This document shows positions 1 through 9,464 of a stretch of 64,000 bases of DNA, one piece after another (the stretch's first letter is position 1; each line of letters starts with the position of its first letter). This DNA is from Gracilibacillus timonensis (lineage in GTDB: Bacteria; Bacillota; Bacilli; Bacillales; Amphibacillaceae), in the NCBI RefSeq assembly GCF_900086715.1, contig NZ_FLKH01000009.1, positions 124,001-188,000 on the forward strand, read 5' to 3'. Made by a program: the position numbers and the translations under genes. Below the pieces are notes generated by a model. The model saw only the letters and a program-made list of their open reading frames with translations, did no database searches and was not told the origin of the DNA.

Positions 1-858
1 TTCGTCTATTTTTGCTTGACCGTGGCCTTAGTTGCCGTTTTATATCCATTAATCTATATTGTTAGTGCGTCGATCAGTAATCCATCTATGGTGAACTCAG
101 GACAAATGTGGTTATGGCCAAAAGATATTACATTTGAAGGTTATCGTTTGATTTTTGGCAATGACTCCATTTGGCAAGGTTATTTAATGACTGTCGTGTA
201 TACTGGATTAGGTACTTTTATCAATTTATTAGTAACGATCCCAGCGGCATATGCCTTAGCTCGGAAAGATTTTTATGGAAGAGGATTCTTTACTGCTTTA
301 TTTGTACTTACCATGTTTTTTACAGGTGGATTAATCCCTACGTACTTAGTGGTTCGAGACTTGGGGTTAATTGATACAATCTGGGCAATGGTGCTTCCGA
401 ACGCAGCAGCGGTATGGAATATTGTCATTGCTCGCGTGTTCTTCCAGTCTACGATTCCTAGAGGCTTGGAAGAGGCAGCGACAATTGATGGGGCAACGAA
501 TTTTAAATTGTTCTTCAAAATTATCCTGCCTTTATCTGCTCCAATTATTGCGGTAATGGCTTTATTCTATGGTGTTGGTCACTGGAACGGTTATTTCAAT
601 GCCTTAATTTATATTTCTGATCGTGATTTATTTCCATTGCAGTTAGTATTAAGAGAAATTTTAGTATTGCAGGATATGTCTTCTAATAATACCAATATGA
701 CAGGGGAAGCGGCACAGTTGATCCACAGTAATCAACAGCTGGCAGCCATTATTAAATATGGGGTAATGATTGTTTCCTCTTTACCAGTTATTATCGTTTA
801 TCCGTTCTTACAGAAGTATTTCGTAAAAGGGGTTATGATTGGCTCATTAAAAGGTTAA
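1..858 (+). CDS. Carbohydrate ABC transporter permease, LplC/YtcP type (5' end outside window)
   Basis: Inner-membrane permease subunit of a CUT1-type sugar or oligosaccharide ABC importer. The frame is already open at base 1, reading FVYFCLTVALVAV, so the gene begins upstream of the window; the TTG at 16 is not a credible start because it lies inside the first membrane helix. About six hydrophobic segments are visible. The EAA loop that contacts the ATPase is seen around residues 155-175 of the visible part (EEAATIDGATNFKLFFKIIL). The C-terminal KGVMIGSLKG is typical of LplC-like permeases. Its usual partner, an LplB-like permease, would lie just upstream. The solute-binding lipoprotein follows at 1065. 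No ATPase is seen nearby, as is common when a shared MsmX-type ATPase serves the system. The substrate is inferred from neighbouring glycosidases to be a mannose- or fucose-containing glycan. Confidence 0.88.
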   Translation, partial: FVYFCLTVALVAVLYPLIYIVSASISNPSMVNSGQMWLWPKDITFEGYRLIFGNDSIWQGYLMTVVYTGLGTFINLLVTIPAAYALARKDFYGRGFFTALFVLTMFFTGGLIPTYLVVRDLGLIDTIWAMVLPNAAAVWNIVIARVFFQSTIPRGLEEAATIDGATNFKLFFKIILPLSAPIIAVMALFYGVGHWNGYFNALIYISDRDLFPLQLVLREILVLQDMSSNNTNMTGEAAQLIHSNQQLAAIIKYGVMIVSSLPVIIVYPFLQKYFVKGVMIGSLKG

Positions 859-1064
859 TAAAGCTTAACAGATAAACGAACCATATAATGAATCGATGGG
901 AATTGCTTGCAGGGCTAAGATAGTTATCGTGTCAGAAAACTCAGTGCAAGTATTTATCCATAAAGTCTTCGATCATTTCATTTAGGGAGGTGAAAAGCAG
1001 GGACAACGCGTAAGTACATGTAATTTGGGACATTCTATTCTTAAAAAAAGAGAGGGTACAACAT

Positions 1065-2672
1065 ATGAGAAAATACTTAATTTTTACCTTAATTAGTGTG
1101 TTATGTATCGGCTTATTGGCCGCATGTGGTGGTGATTCATCAGATGAAGGTTCAGAGTTAGCTTCCACCGATGAAACAGTTGAAATCAATGAAGAAGGTT
1201 TTCCGATTGTCGATGAAGAGATTACCTTATCATTGATGGCTCCAGGTACTGGTTTGGAAGATTGGGAAGACATGGAGACACTTCAGGAGTATGCAGAGAT
1301 GACTAACATAAATTTGTCTTATGACACACCTCCTGTCAGTGATTTTCCAACCAAATTAAATTTGGCTTTTGCAAGTGGGGATATTGCTGATATTATCTAT
1401 GCAGCTGGATCAGACGACTTTACTCCTGGTATGGAAGTGGATTATGGTCAACAAGGAGTACTGGTTCCATTAGAAGATTTAATCGCAGAGCATGCCCCGA
1501 ATATTCAAAAATTATTAGATGAAAATCCAGAGATTGAAAAATCCATTACGACAGTGGATGGTCATATCTACTCGTTGCCTCGTGTTGCTGAAGGCGGTTC
1601 ATCAGCTCTATGGTATACTGGTCCGATGTGGTATAACGGAAAATGGTTAGATGAATTAGGAGTAGAAGAACTACCGAAGACAATAGATGAGTTTTATGAT
1701 TTATTAGTCCGATTCCGTGACGAAGATCCGAATGGCAATGGGGAAGCAGATGAAATTCCATTATTAGACGTAGAAATGAACAGTACTCGTCCTTGGTTAT
1801 TAGCCGCATTTGGCTTGAAAGAATGGGGAATTGACGAGGTAGATGGTGAAGTACGTTACACCCCTATCACCGAAAATTATAAAGAGTACTTAACATTTAT
1901 GAATAAATTGTACGAAGAAAACTTATTAGATCAAGAAACATTCTCGCAATCTGATGAGCAGAAGAAAGCAAAAGGACAACAAAACCGACTAGGGTTATTC
2001 CCAGATTGGTTCTCCTTCTTTACTACTGGTGAAAGCCAGGAAGAAGCAATGAATAATCCAATGTTTCATCCATTGACTAGTGAATGGTCAGAAGAACCAA
2101 TGATGCCATTAAGCCCAGGGTTAACACGAGGAACGTTCTCGATCACATCGAATAACAGCAATCCCGAAGCGACTATTAGATGGATTGATTATTTCTATTC
2201 TCCTGAAGGATATGCCTTCTTGAACATGGGTCCAGAAGGAGACCTTTGGGAACGTGGTGACGATGGAGAAGTCATTGAACTGGATCCACCTGAGGGATAT
2301 GATAGTTCGGAAGATTATCGCGGCACGCTAACCCCTGATTACGGTATTGCTACACCAACTGTTACCTATCCAATTGAGGGGAAAGAAGAGTCTGAATTTG
2401 ATCAATTTGTTCGAGCGGAAACAGAAGAAAAGATTGAACCATATGGCGAATTACCGTTTCCGCTAGTTTATTTAACGAAAGATGAACAAGATGAGCTAAA
2501 TACGATTGAAGTGGACTTGGAGTCTTATGTAGAACAGATGGAGGCGAAGTTCATCACAGGAGTAGAACCAATGTCTAATTGGGATTCTTATGTTGAGACA
2601 ATTGAAAATATGAATATTGAAAGATATATTGAAATTAATCAAGCAGCCTATGATCGTTGGGCAAGTAATTAA
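1065..2672 (+). CDS. Extracellular solute-binding lipoprotein of sugar ABC transporter (LplA/YtcQ-like)
   Basis: Membrane-anchored binding protein of 535 residues that should capture the substrate for the permease encoded upstream. The N-terminus has a charged start, a hydrophobic core and a lipobox LLAAC with the lipidated Cys at residue 21, followed by an acidic serine-rich linker. The size (about 535 aa) and phrases such as FASGDIADIIYAAGSDDF and DEDPNGNGEADEIPL are typical of the large LplA/YtcQ family, which binds complex glycans rather than simple sugars. The DPNGNGEADE stretch resembles a calcium-binding loop often seen in these proteins. ATG is preceded by AGAGAGGG. It lies 206 bp after the permease, and a strong hairpin follows at 2682, so permease and lipoprotein probably form the end of one transcript. 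Confidence 0.88.
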   Translation: MRKYLIFTLISVLCIGLLAACGGDSSDEGSELASTDETVEINEEGFPIVDEEITLSLMAPGTGLEDWEDMETLQEYAEMTNINLSYDTPPVSDFPTKLNLAFASGDIADIIYAAGSDDFTPGMEVDYGQQGVLVPLEDLIAEHAPNIQKLLDENPEIEKSITTVDGHIYSLPRVAEGGSSALWYTGPMWYNGKWLDELGVEELPKTIDEFYDLLVRFRDEDPNGNGEADEIPLLDVEMNSTRPWLLAAFGLKEWGIDEVDGEVRYTPITENYKEYLTFMNKLYEENLLDQETFSQSDEQKKAKGQQNRLGLFPDWFSFFTTGESQEEAMNNPMFHPLTSEWSEEPMMPLSPGLTRGTFSITSNNSNPEATIRWIDYFYSPEGYAFLNMGPEGDLWERGDDGEVIELDPPEGYDSSEDYRGTLTPDYGIATPTVTYPIEGKEESEFDQFVRAETEEKIEPYGELPFPLVYLTKDEQDELNTIEVDLESYVEQMEAKFITGVEPMSNWDSYVETIENMNIERYIEINQAAYDRWASN

Positions 2673-2681
2673 TTTCAGTTA

Positions 2682-2728
2682 ACAAGTGGATGGCTCGTTT
2701 TGTAATCAAAAGGACGAGCCATCCTTGT
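2682..2728 (+). terminator. Hairpin terminator after the binding-protein gene
   Basis: Inverted repeat GGATGGCTCG(TTTT)...(AAAA)CGAGCCATCC, with outer bases also pairing, directly after the stop codon at 2672. The following T-run is short, so termination may be partial. Confidence 0.6.
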
Positions 2729-3208
2729 ATATCTGCAGCTAAAGAGTGACATACATATGCGGTTCATTGACAAGATGGAATAAGCGCTAGTTAGAGAAGT
2801 GGTGCTAATGATCAACATTGACAACCATTTGTCATGTGGTAGTATACAGGAAATAGAACTAGGGATACAGTCGTTTGTTATCGTTTCATTTGAAGACGGA
2901 AATTATTATCAAATGAGAAAATTCGATAGCTCAAGGCTTCATATATGCTTAAGCTAGGCATATTGCCATAAAGATCTAAGATTTGATTTCTGCTGAAAGA
3001 GCGGAGGAGATCATGTCGTCACATTATAAAAGACAACCGATGCCGAGGAGAATCTAATGCACGAACTTTTCATTGGATGGCTCGAGCCAGTAAACACGAT
3101 CTTGATTTTCGTGAGCAAACTCGATGTATAACTCGTTTCGCTAAAGTCAGCTGGAACAGGCAGTGCACTGGAGTAATGCTTAAATAAATAAATGAGGATG
3201 TGATTGTA
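2729..3208. other. Intergenic gap before the fucosidase gene
   Basis: About 480 bp with no convincing gene. A 49-codon open frame from the ATG at 2809 has no recognisable domain and no good ribosome binding site. The gap may hold the promoter of the glycosidase genes downstream, but I see no clear operator. Confidence 0.4.
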
Positions 3209-4570
3209 ATGAGCGAGCATACCGAAATCGAACGCGGGGTGCACAATTATAGTGCAGAGGACAAATGGGTAAAACCAAACGACCCTGCTGTATTAGAAAA
3301 ACTGGAATGGTTTAAGGATCAGAAGTTGGCATTGATGATGCACTGGGGTCCCTATTCACAAATTGGCCTGGTGGAGTCATGGGCACTGAGCGATGCAGAT
3401 GGCGACTGGTCGAGAGATGATGTCGACTGGGAAGAGGATATGGAAGAGTTCAAACGTCAGTATTTTAATCTGAACAAAACTTTTAATCCTATTCGCTTTC
3501 AACCAGATAAATGGGCTGAACAAGCCAAAAAAGCAGGATTTAAGTATTTGATTTTCACAACCAAACACCATGATGGCTTTTCGATGTGGAATACAAAACA
3601 ATCTGATTATCGCATTACTGGTGCAGAATGTCCTTTCCACACGCATCGATATGCCGATATTTGTAAGCATGTATTTACTGCATTCAGGAAGCAAGGAATC
3701 GGGATTGCCGCTTATTTTTCCAAAGCTGATTGGCATACACCCTACTATTGGGCACCAGGAATGGAAAGAAAACATCATATGTGGAGAGGACCATCCTATG
3801 ATCCAGAAGAGTATCCATGGATGTGGGAAAACTTTGTATCCTTTACACATCGTCAGATACTCGAGTTGCTGACAGAATATGGAGAAATCGATATTCTATG
3901 GTTGGATGCCGGATGGGTTGGTAAAGGAAAACAAGATATTCGTTTGGGAGAAGTGGTTGCTGAAGGGCGTAAGCATCAACCAGGTTTACTAACGGCTGAC
4001 CGTACGATAGGTGGAGAACATGAAAACTATATTACCCCAGAGCAGACGATACCGGATAGAGCTCTTCATATCCCGTGGGAAAGCTGTATTTCAATTGCTA
4101 CCTCCTTTGCTTTTAAATATGAGGATGAGTATAAATCATTACGTGAAATTGTGCATGCCTTGATTGAGATCGTTGCCAAAGGTGGTAATCTTGCCTTAAA
4201 TGTACCACCACAACCAGATGGTCGACTGCCTAGAATTGCGCTGGAGCGAATGGAGCAGTTAGGGAAATGGATGGATAGGTATGGTGAGGCAATTTACGGT
4301 ACCAGAATAACAGCGCCGTATTTTGAAGCACCTTTTGCCTTTACTAAAAAAGGAAATCAAGTATTCTGCTTTCGATTGTGTGAAGAAGAGGATAGCGTTT
4401 ATCCAACAACGATCCGTATTCCTTTTCAAGCGAAAGTAAAAACTATCGAATGGATGAATGAGCAGCAAGATATCGTGTTCTCGCAAGATGATGAAGGGAT
4501 CACTGTGGAACTGGTAAATGAGGAAACGACGCATCCTATAGCAGACGTCTTTCGTTTTACACTAGCTTGA
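3209..4570 (+). CDS. Alpha-L-fucosidase, GH29
   Basis: Retaining exo-fucosidase of 453 residues that removes alpha-linked L-fucose from glycans. The GH29 core is clear: WFKDQKLALMMHWGPYS near the N-terminus, FTTKHHDGFSMW with the substrate-binding His pair, and LWLDAGW carrying the predicted nucleophile Asp233. A C-terminal beta domain follows from about residue 370. There is no signal peptide, so the enzyme is cytoplasmic and acts on imported oligosaccharide. A GTG at 3200 is in frame, but the ATG at 3209 is better placed behind GAGG. It is followed at 4730 by an isomerase gene. The pairing with a beta-mannosidase suggests a fucosylated, mannose-containing substrate; that is inference. Confidence 0.9.
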   Translation: MSEHTEIERGVHNYSAEDKWVKPNDPAVLEKLEWFKDQKLALMMHWGPYSQIGLVESWALSDADGDWSRDDVDWEEDMEEFKRQYFNLNKTFNPIRFQPDKWAEQAKKAGFKYLIFTTKHHDGFSMWNTKQSDYRITGAECPFHTHRYADICKHVFTAFRKQGIGIAAYFSKADWHTPYYWAPGMERKHHMWRGPSYDPEEYPWMWENFVSFTHRQILELLTEYGEIDILWLDAGWVGKGKQDIRLGEVVAEGRKHQPGLLTADRTIGGEHENYITPEQTIPDRALHIPWESCISIATSFAFKYEDEYKSLREIVHALIEIVAKGGNLALNVPPQPDGRLPRIALERMEQLGKWMDRYGEAIYGTRITAPYFEAPFAFTKKGNQVFCFRLCEEEDSVYPTTIRIPFQAKVKTIEWMNEQQDIVFSQDDEGITVELVNEETTHPIADVFRFTLA

Positions 4571-4729
4571 TAGTATCCCCCTATACTTTCCATTACGAAG
4601 GTATAGGCTTGAATGATAGTGAAGAAGGTAGATTAAAAATATAAGGGGAATCAGAGGTTGTTGTTTATATGACCACTGTTTATCCAAGCAATACATAAAG
4701 CTTAATAACACCATAGGAGGATATATGTA

Positions 4730-5596
4730 ATGAAATTAGGAATGAGCTCTTATAGTTTAGCACAGGCGATTCATTCTGGAGAAATGACGATTTTGGATGT
4801 GATGGAATGGACGAAAGAATTAGGTGGAGAGCATATCGAAATTGTCCCGATTGGTTATTCGTTAACGGAGAATCCCCAGCTAATCAAGGCAATTACAGCC
4901 AAAGCAAAAGAGTTAGACTTGGCTATTTCCAATTATGCCATTGGCGCCGATTTCTTGTCTGGAGATGAAACCGCTTTTCAACAGGAAATAGAACGCGTGA
5001 AAAAAGAAGTGGATATCGCAAATCAGTTAGGTGTCAAAAGAATGCGGCATGACGTGTCTTTTAAGCCACCGCAAGAGGGAACGATCGAACAGTTTGATCA
5101 GGATTTGCCGACGATTGTAAAGGCGTGTCAGCTGATTGCCGATTATGCCAAGCAGTATGATATTGTGACAAGTATTGAAAATCATGGTTTCTATTTGCAG
5201 GCAAGTGATCGCATCAACTTAATCATCGCTAAGGTGAATCGACCAAACTTTGGTCATACCTTGGATACAGGAAATTTTGTTTGTGTCGATGAGGATCCCG
5301 CAGTAGCTGTTCCTAAATGTCTGGGGAATACTACGATGCTGCATGCTAAAGATTTCTATGTTCGTACAGCAACTGCCTCTAACCCAGGTGAAGGTTGGTT
5401 TGGCTCTGCTGGAGGTAATTATTTACGAGGCGCCATTACTGGTCACGGTGACTTGCCGTTAGCACAAATATTAAAACAAGTGAAAGATCATGGCTATGAC
5501 GGTTATATCTCGATCGAATTTGAAGGGATGGAAGAATGTAAACAAGCCAGCGCCATTTCCTTTAAAAATATCAAACAACTATGGGATTCTATCTAA
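4730..5596 (+). CDS. Sugar phosphate isomerase/epimerase, TIM-barrel (xylose-isomerase-like)
   Basis: Protein of 288 residues in the AP-endonuclease-2/xylose isomerase-like barrel family. Visible metal-site motifs include SIENHGFY (Glu) and GHTLDTGNFVCVDEDP (His and Asp), then MLHAKDFY (His) and a late YISIEFEGMEE (Glu), which together fit the usual divalent-metal site. It probably isomerises or epimerises a sugar, keto-acid or sugar phosphate. AGGAGG precedes the ATG. The next gene, a Gfo/Idh/MocA dehydrogenase, begins 18 bp after the stop; this pair is a common module for oxidising and remodelling unusual sugars. The substrate cannot be read from the sequence. Confidence 0.8.
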   Translation: MKLGMSSYSLAQAIHSGEMTILDVMEWTKELGGEHIEIVPIGYSLTENPQLIKAITAKAKELDLAISNYAIGADFLSGDETAFQQEIERVKKEVDIANQLGVKRMRHDVSFKPPQEGTIEQFDQDLPTIVKACQLIADYAKQYDIVTSIENHGFYLQASDRINLIIAKVNRPNFGHTLDTGNFVCVDEDPAVAVPKCLGNTTMLHAKDFYVRTATASNPGEGWFGSAGGNYLRGAITGHGDLPLAQILKQVKDHGYDGYISIEFEGMEECKQASAISFKNIKQLWDSI

Positions 5597-5614
5597 AAGG
5601 AGGAAAAAAATAGA

Positions 5615-6682
5615 ATGAGCAAAATCAAAATAGGTGTGATTGGATTAGGGTCGATTTCGGAAATGCATATTCAATCGTATCAAAAATCAGAAGAAGCTGA
5701 ACTGATTGCCGTGTGTGATATCAATCAGGAACGTCTTGAGCAAAAGGCGGAAGATCTTGGCGTTTCCTATGCGTATACGGATTACCAAGAGCTTCTAGCC
5801 AACCCAGAAGTAGAGGCAATCAGCATTTGTACATGGAATAATAGCCATGCCGAGATCGCTATTGCTGCATTAAATAGCGGCAAAAGTGTCTTATCAGAGA
5901 AACCTTTGTGTAAAACGGTAGAAGAGGCAGAAGCCGTACAGCAAGCGGTAACAGATAATCCGGATCAATTCTTGCAGGTAGGTTATGTACGTCGCTTTGG
6001 CACTAATACACAAGTATTAAAAAAATTCATTGACAGTGGTGACTTAGGGGATATTTATTACTCGAAGGCGTCTTGTATTCGTGTATTAGGTAATCCCGGA
6101 GGCTGGTTTGCTGATAAAGAACGATCGGGCGGAGGTCCTCTAATTGATTTAGGTGTGCATGTTATCGATTTGTGCTGGTATTTAATGGGGAAACCAAAAG
6201 TAAAATCGGTTAGTGGTAATACTTATCATCAATTAGGAAACCGGTCCAATATTGAATACAAATCCTTTTATCAGGCGGCCGATTATGATGCTGACCAAAA
6301 TGATGTCGAAGATTCGGCAAATGCCCTGATTCGTTTTGAAAATGGTGCATCTCTTGCTGTAGAGGTGAGCTTTGCCTTACATGCACCAAAAGAAGAAATC
6401 AATGTTAGCCTCCATGGTAATAAGGGAGGGGCAGTGATCGAACCAGCACTTGAAATTTTTACGGAAAAGCATAATATTATGTTTAATAGCACACCACAAA
6501 TTGACCATCTATCCTTTGATTTTGTCCAAGGTTTCCAAAAAGAAATCGATCACTTTATTGCTTGTGTAAAAGGAGAGGCAACAACGATTGCGCCAGTAGG
6601 GGATGGCGTGGAGATGATGAAGATGTTAACGGGTGTCTATCAATCCAGTACAGAACAAAGAGAAATATATTTTAACAGCTAG
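5615..6682 (+). CDS. Gfo/Idh/MocA family NAD(P)-dependent oxidoreductase
   Basis: Cytoplasmic dehydrogenase of 355 residues. The N-terminal Rossmann domain starts IGVIGLGSISEMHIQSY (GxGxxx dinucleotide loop) and continues to the family signature SEKPLCKTVEEAE, whose EKP Lys is catalytic. The C-terminal alpha/beta domain contains GGGPLIDLGVHVIDLCWYLMG, with the conserved Asp/His pair. Translation is well supported by AAAGGAGG upstream of the ATG. It lies between the isomerase/epimerase and the beta-mannosidase, with the stop codon only 14 bp before the next start, so these genes are co-transcribed. Likely substrates are inositols, glucosides or sugar acids; family membership is clear, the substrate is not. 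Confidence 0.85.
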   Translation: MSKIKIGVIGLGSISEMHIQSYQKSEEAELIAVCDINQERLEQKAEDLGVSYAYTDYQELLANPEVEAISICTWNNSHAEIAIAALNSGKSVLSEKPLCKTVEEAEAVQQAVTDNPDQFLQVGYVRRFGTNTQVLKKFIDSGDLGDIYYSKASCIRVLGNPGGWFADKERSGGGPLIDLGVHVIDLCWYLMGKPKVKSVSGNTYHQLGNRSNIEYKSFYQAADYDADQNDVEDSANALIRFENGASLAVEVSFALHAPKEEINVSLHGNKGGAVIEPALEIFTEKHNIMFNSTPQIDHLSFDFVQGFQKEIDHFIACVKGEATTIAPVGDGVEMMKMLTGVYQSSTEQREIYFNS

Positions 6683-6695
6683 GTGGTGTAGAGAA

Positions 6696-9230
6696 ATGAC
6701 GAATCTAACAACATGGCAATTAGACAACTGGAAATTTAAAGAGGCAACAGCGGAAGAGTGGTATACTGCCACTGTGCCGGGTTGCGTTCACACGGATTTA
6801 TTGGATCTTGGCATGATAGAAGATCCCTTTGAGGGAAAAAAAGAATTAGATGTGCAATGGGTAGATAAGCGGGACTGGGAATATCAGACCACTTTCGAAG
6901 TAACCGAGGAAGCGTTAAAACAAGAGTATGTAGTACTTACCTTCCATGGGCTTGATACCTATGCAGATGTGCGTTTGAATGGTCATTCGATTCTGAAAGC
7001 TAACAATATGTTTCGCATTTGGAAGGTTGATATAAAAGACTATTTGCAACTTGGGGAAAATACACTGCACATTTATTTCCATTCTGCCGTTCAATATGAC
7101 TTGGATAAACCAGATCAGCTAGGTTACAATCTACCGGCCGATAATGACCATTCCGAAGATGGCGGTGTTGGCGAGAAGAAATTGAGTGTTTTTGCGCGAA
7201 AGGCCCCTTATCATTATGGTTGGGATTGGGGACCTCGCTTTGTTACAGCTGGAATTTGGAAAGATGTAACGATCGAAGCATGGTCGGACGTAAAAGTGCA
7301 GGATGTTTACCTGGAGCAACAGCATATTACAGAAGAAAAAGCGGAAGTACTAGCACATGTAGAAGTGGAAACAACCGAGGCGCAACAGGTAACTATTAAA
7401 ATTACCGATCAATATGGCTGGGAGCATACACAACAAGCTACGCTAGAAGCAGGTCAACAGGTGATTGATGTACCATTTACGAAGGAGTCGCCACGCCTAT
7501 GGTGGTCTAACGGATTAGGTGCAGCTCATTTGTATCAATTTCATGTGGAAGTAGTCTCTTCTACCGATCAAGTGTTGAGTGATTATCAGCTGACGACGGG
7601 GTTACGCTCCATCAAATTGGTAAGAAAAGCAGACGAAGCAGGGGAAAGTTTTTATTTTGAATTAAATGGCATCCCTGTGTTTGCAAAAGGTGCCAATCAT
7701 ATCCCGAATGACAGTTTTGAAACAAGAATCAGTAAGGAAGATTATCGTCATGAAATATTAACAGCCGTTGATTCGAATATGAACATGTTGCGTATTTGGG
7801 GCGGCGGGATTTATGAATATGAAGCCTTTTATGAATATTGTGACCAATATGGAATTCTTGTCTGGCAGGACTTCATGTTTGCTTGCAGCATGTATCCCGG
7901 TGACGAGGCCTTCCTTGCCAATGTCAAACAGGAAGCGATGGACCAAGTGAAGCGACTACGTAATTATGCATGTATAGCCTTATGGTGCGGTAATAATGAA
8001 ATGGACTCCGCCTGGACAGAATACATTGAAGAGGCTGGATGGGGCTGGAAGCAACGATATAATGAGGAACAGCGTCAGGCTATTTGGCAGGATTATGAAC
8101 AAGTCTTTCATCAGATTTTACCAGAGGTGATCGACCAAAACGATCCGGTTAAGGACTATTGGCCAAGCTCTCCTATGCAGGATTTATCGGGAACATCATC
8201 ACAGCATGCAACCTTTGATTCCGTAACAAGAGGTGACATGCACTATTGGGATGTCTGGCATGGTCAGCAGCCATTAGAGGCATATAAACAGAATGTTGGC
8301 CGCTTTATGAGCGAATATGGGTTCCAATCCTTTCCGGAAGAAAGAACGGTAAGAACCTACGCCCAGGAGCAGGAGATGGCATTAGAGTCTGATGTGATGC
8401 TGCATCATCAGAAAAATGGTGCTGGTAATCGTTTGATTAAAACCTATATGGATAGTTATTATCAGGAACCTAAAGATTTTTCTTCCTTTCTGCATGTGAG
8501 TCATATCTTACAGGCTGAGGCAATTAAACAAGCAGTAGAGGGTCACAGGCTACATATGCCGTATTGTATGGGAACATTGTATTGGCAAATGAACGATTGC
8601 TGGCCAGTCGCTTCTTGGTCAAGCATGGATTACTACGGCAGGTGGAAGGCATTGCAATTTACGATGAAAGACCGCTTTAAACCGACGGTGATCATTGCCG
8701 ATCAAAAAGAAGAGCAATTCACCATTTATGCCGTTTCAGATGTCATCAAGCAGCAAGAGGCAACATTGATTTATTCTCTTTATGATTTTAATGGATCATT
8801 ACTTGATCAACAGCACCAACAGGTGACAATAGAGGCCAATACTTCAAGTAAATTAATCGAAGAAGATGTGGCAAACATCGCATCGGGCGATCGCAGTCAA
8901 ACATTATTGCGTTGTGAGTTGTTAATTGGTGATACTGTGGTAGATTCGATAGACCATTTGTTTGAGAAAACAAAACACTTGAATCTGCAAAATCCTCATA
9001 TTAAATGGGAATTGGCGGATGATGGCTTCGTGTTGACAGCGACATCCTATGCAACGAATGTTTGGCTACAGGCGGAAGAGACTGGTTTTTTTGAAGATAA
9101 TAATTTTAATCTTGTACCGGGTATCAAGAAATTTGTTCGGTATTGTCAATCATTAGACCCAGAAGTGACAGATACAGTTCCAGTTAAACAACTACAAGTA
9201 ACATCGATGTATGACTATATTACAAAGTAA
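6696..9230 (+). CDS. Beta-mannosidase, GH2
   Basis: Exo-acting enzyme of 844 residues that removes terminal beta-1,4-linked mannose, for example from mannan or the core of N-glycans. The N-terminal jelly roll has the characteristic VPGCVHTDLLDLGMIEDPF, followed by an immunoglobulin-like domain and a TIM barrel. The acid/base Glu435 sits in WCGNNEMDSAW and the nucleophile Glu540 in FMSEYGFQSFPE. The motif YHYGWDWGPRFV is also typical. There is no signal peptide, so it is cytoplasmic. An open frame runs back to 6633 inside the previous gene, but the ATG at 6696 is chosen because AGGTGG lies 10 bp upstream and the protein then aligns with family N-termini. A hairpin at 9238 follows. Confidence 0.92.
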   Translation: MTNLTTWQLDNWKFKEATAEEWYTATVPGCVHTDLLDLGMIEDPFEGKKELDVQWVDKRDWEYQTTFEVTEEALKQEYVVLTFHGLDTYADVRLNGHSILKANNMFRIWKVDIKDYLQLGENTLHIYFHSAVQYDLDKPDQLGYNLPADNDHSEDGGVGEKKLSVFARKAPYHYGWDWGPRFVTAGIWKDVTIEAWSDVKVQDVYLEQQHITEEKAEVLAHVEVETTEAQQVTIKITDQYGWEHTQQATLEAGQQVIDVPFTKESPRLWWSNGLGAAHLYQFHVEVVSSTDQVLSDYQLTTGLRSIKLVRKADEAGESFYFELNGIPVFAKGANHIPNDSFETRISKEDYRHEILTAVDSNMNMLRIWGGGIYEYEAFYEYCDQYGILVWQDFMFACSMYPGDEAFLANVKQEAMDQVKRLRNYACIALWCGNNEMDSAWTEYIEEAGWGWKQRYNEEQRQAIWQDYEQVFHQILPEVIDQNDPVKDYWPSSPMQDLSGTSSQHATFDSVTRGDMHYWDVWHGQQPLEAYKQNVGRFMSEYGFQSFPEERTVRTYAQEQEMALESDVMLHHQKNGAGNRLIKTYMDSYYQEPKDFSSFLHVSHILQAEAIKQAVEGHRLHMPYCMGTLYWQMNDCWPVASWSSMDYYGRWKALQFTMKDRFKPTVIIADQKEEQFTIYAVSDVIKQQEATLIYSLYDFNGSLLDQQHQQVTIEANTSSKLIEEDVANIASGDRSQTLLRCELLIGDTVVDSIDHLFEKTKHLNLQNPHIKWELADDGFVLTATSYATNVWLQAEETGFFEDNNFNLVPGIKKFVRYCQSLDPEVTDTVPVKQLQVTSMYDYITK

Positions 9231-9237
9231 ACGAGAA

Positions 9238-9275
9238 GGTTGCTGTTCCATGAGGGCAGCAGCCGTTTTGTTTAT
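9238..9275 (+). terminator. Terminator after beta-mannosidase gene
   Basis: GGTTGCTGTTCC / GGGCAGCAGCC inverted repeat followed by GTTTTGTTT, eight bases after the stop codon. Confidence 0.7.
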
Positions 9276-9464
9276 TCCAGTACAATTTAGTTCCTCCCAG
9301 CTTAGTAGAGATAGACCCCTCGTTACATCTCTGTAAGGAAGGAAAAAATATCATTGATGACAGTCTCCCTTTATGATTGGAATCAAAAAAGTGGTATGAT
9401 AATAAATATGGCGAATATTGTCGACGTGATGTTTGCCGTAAACAAGCAGGAAGAAGGGATTTAT

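Noticed and set aside
941-1273. Minus-strand frame over the signal peptide of the binding protein
   Set aside because: Shadow of the lipoprotein gene, which has clear family similarity.
9354-9464. N-terminal extension of cutC
   Set aside because: The extension has no match to the family, and a good ribosome binding site precedes GTG 9465.
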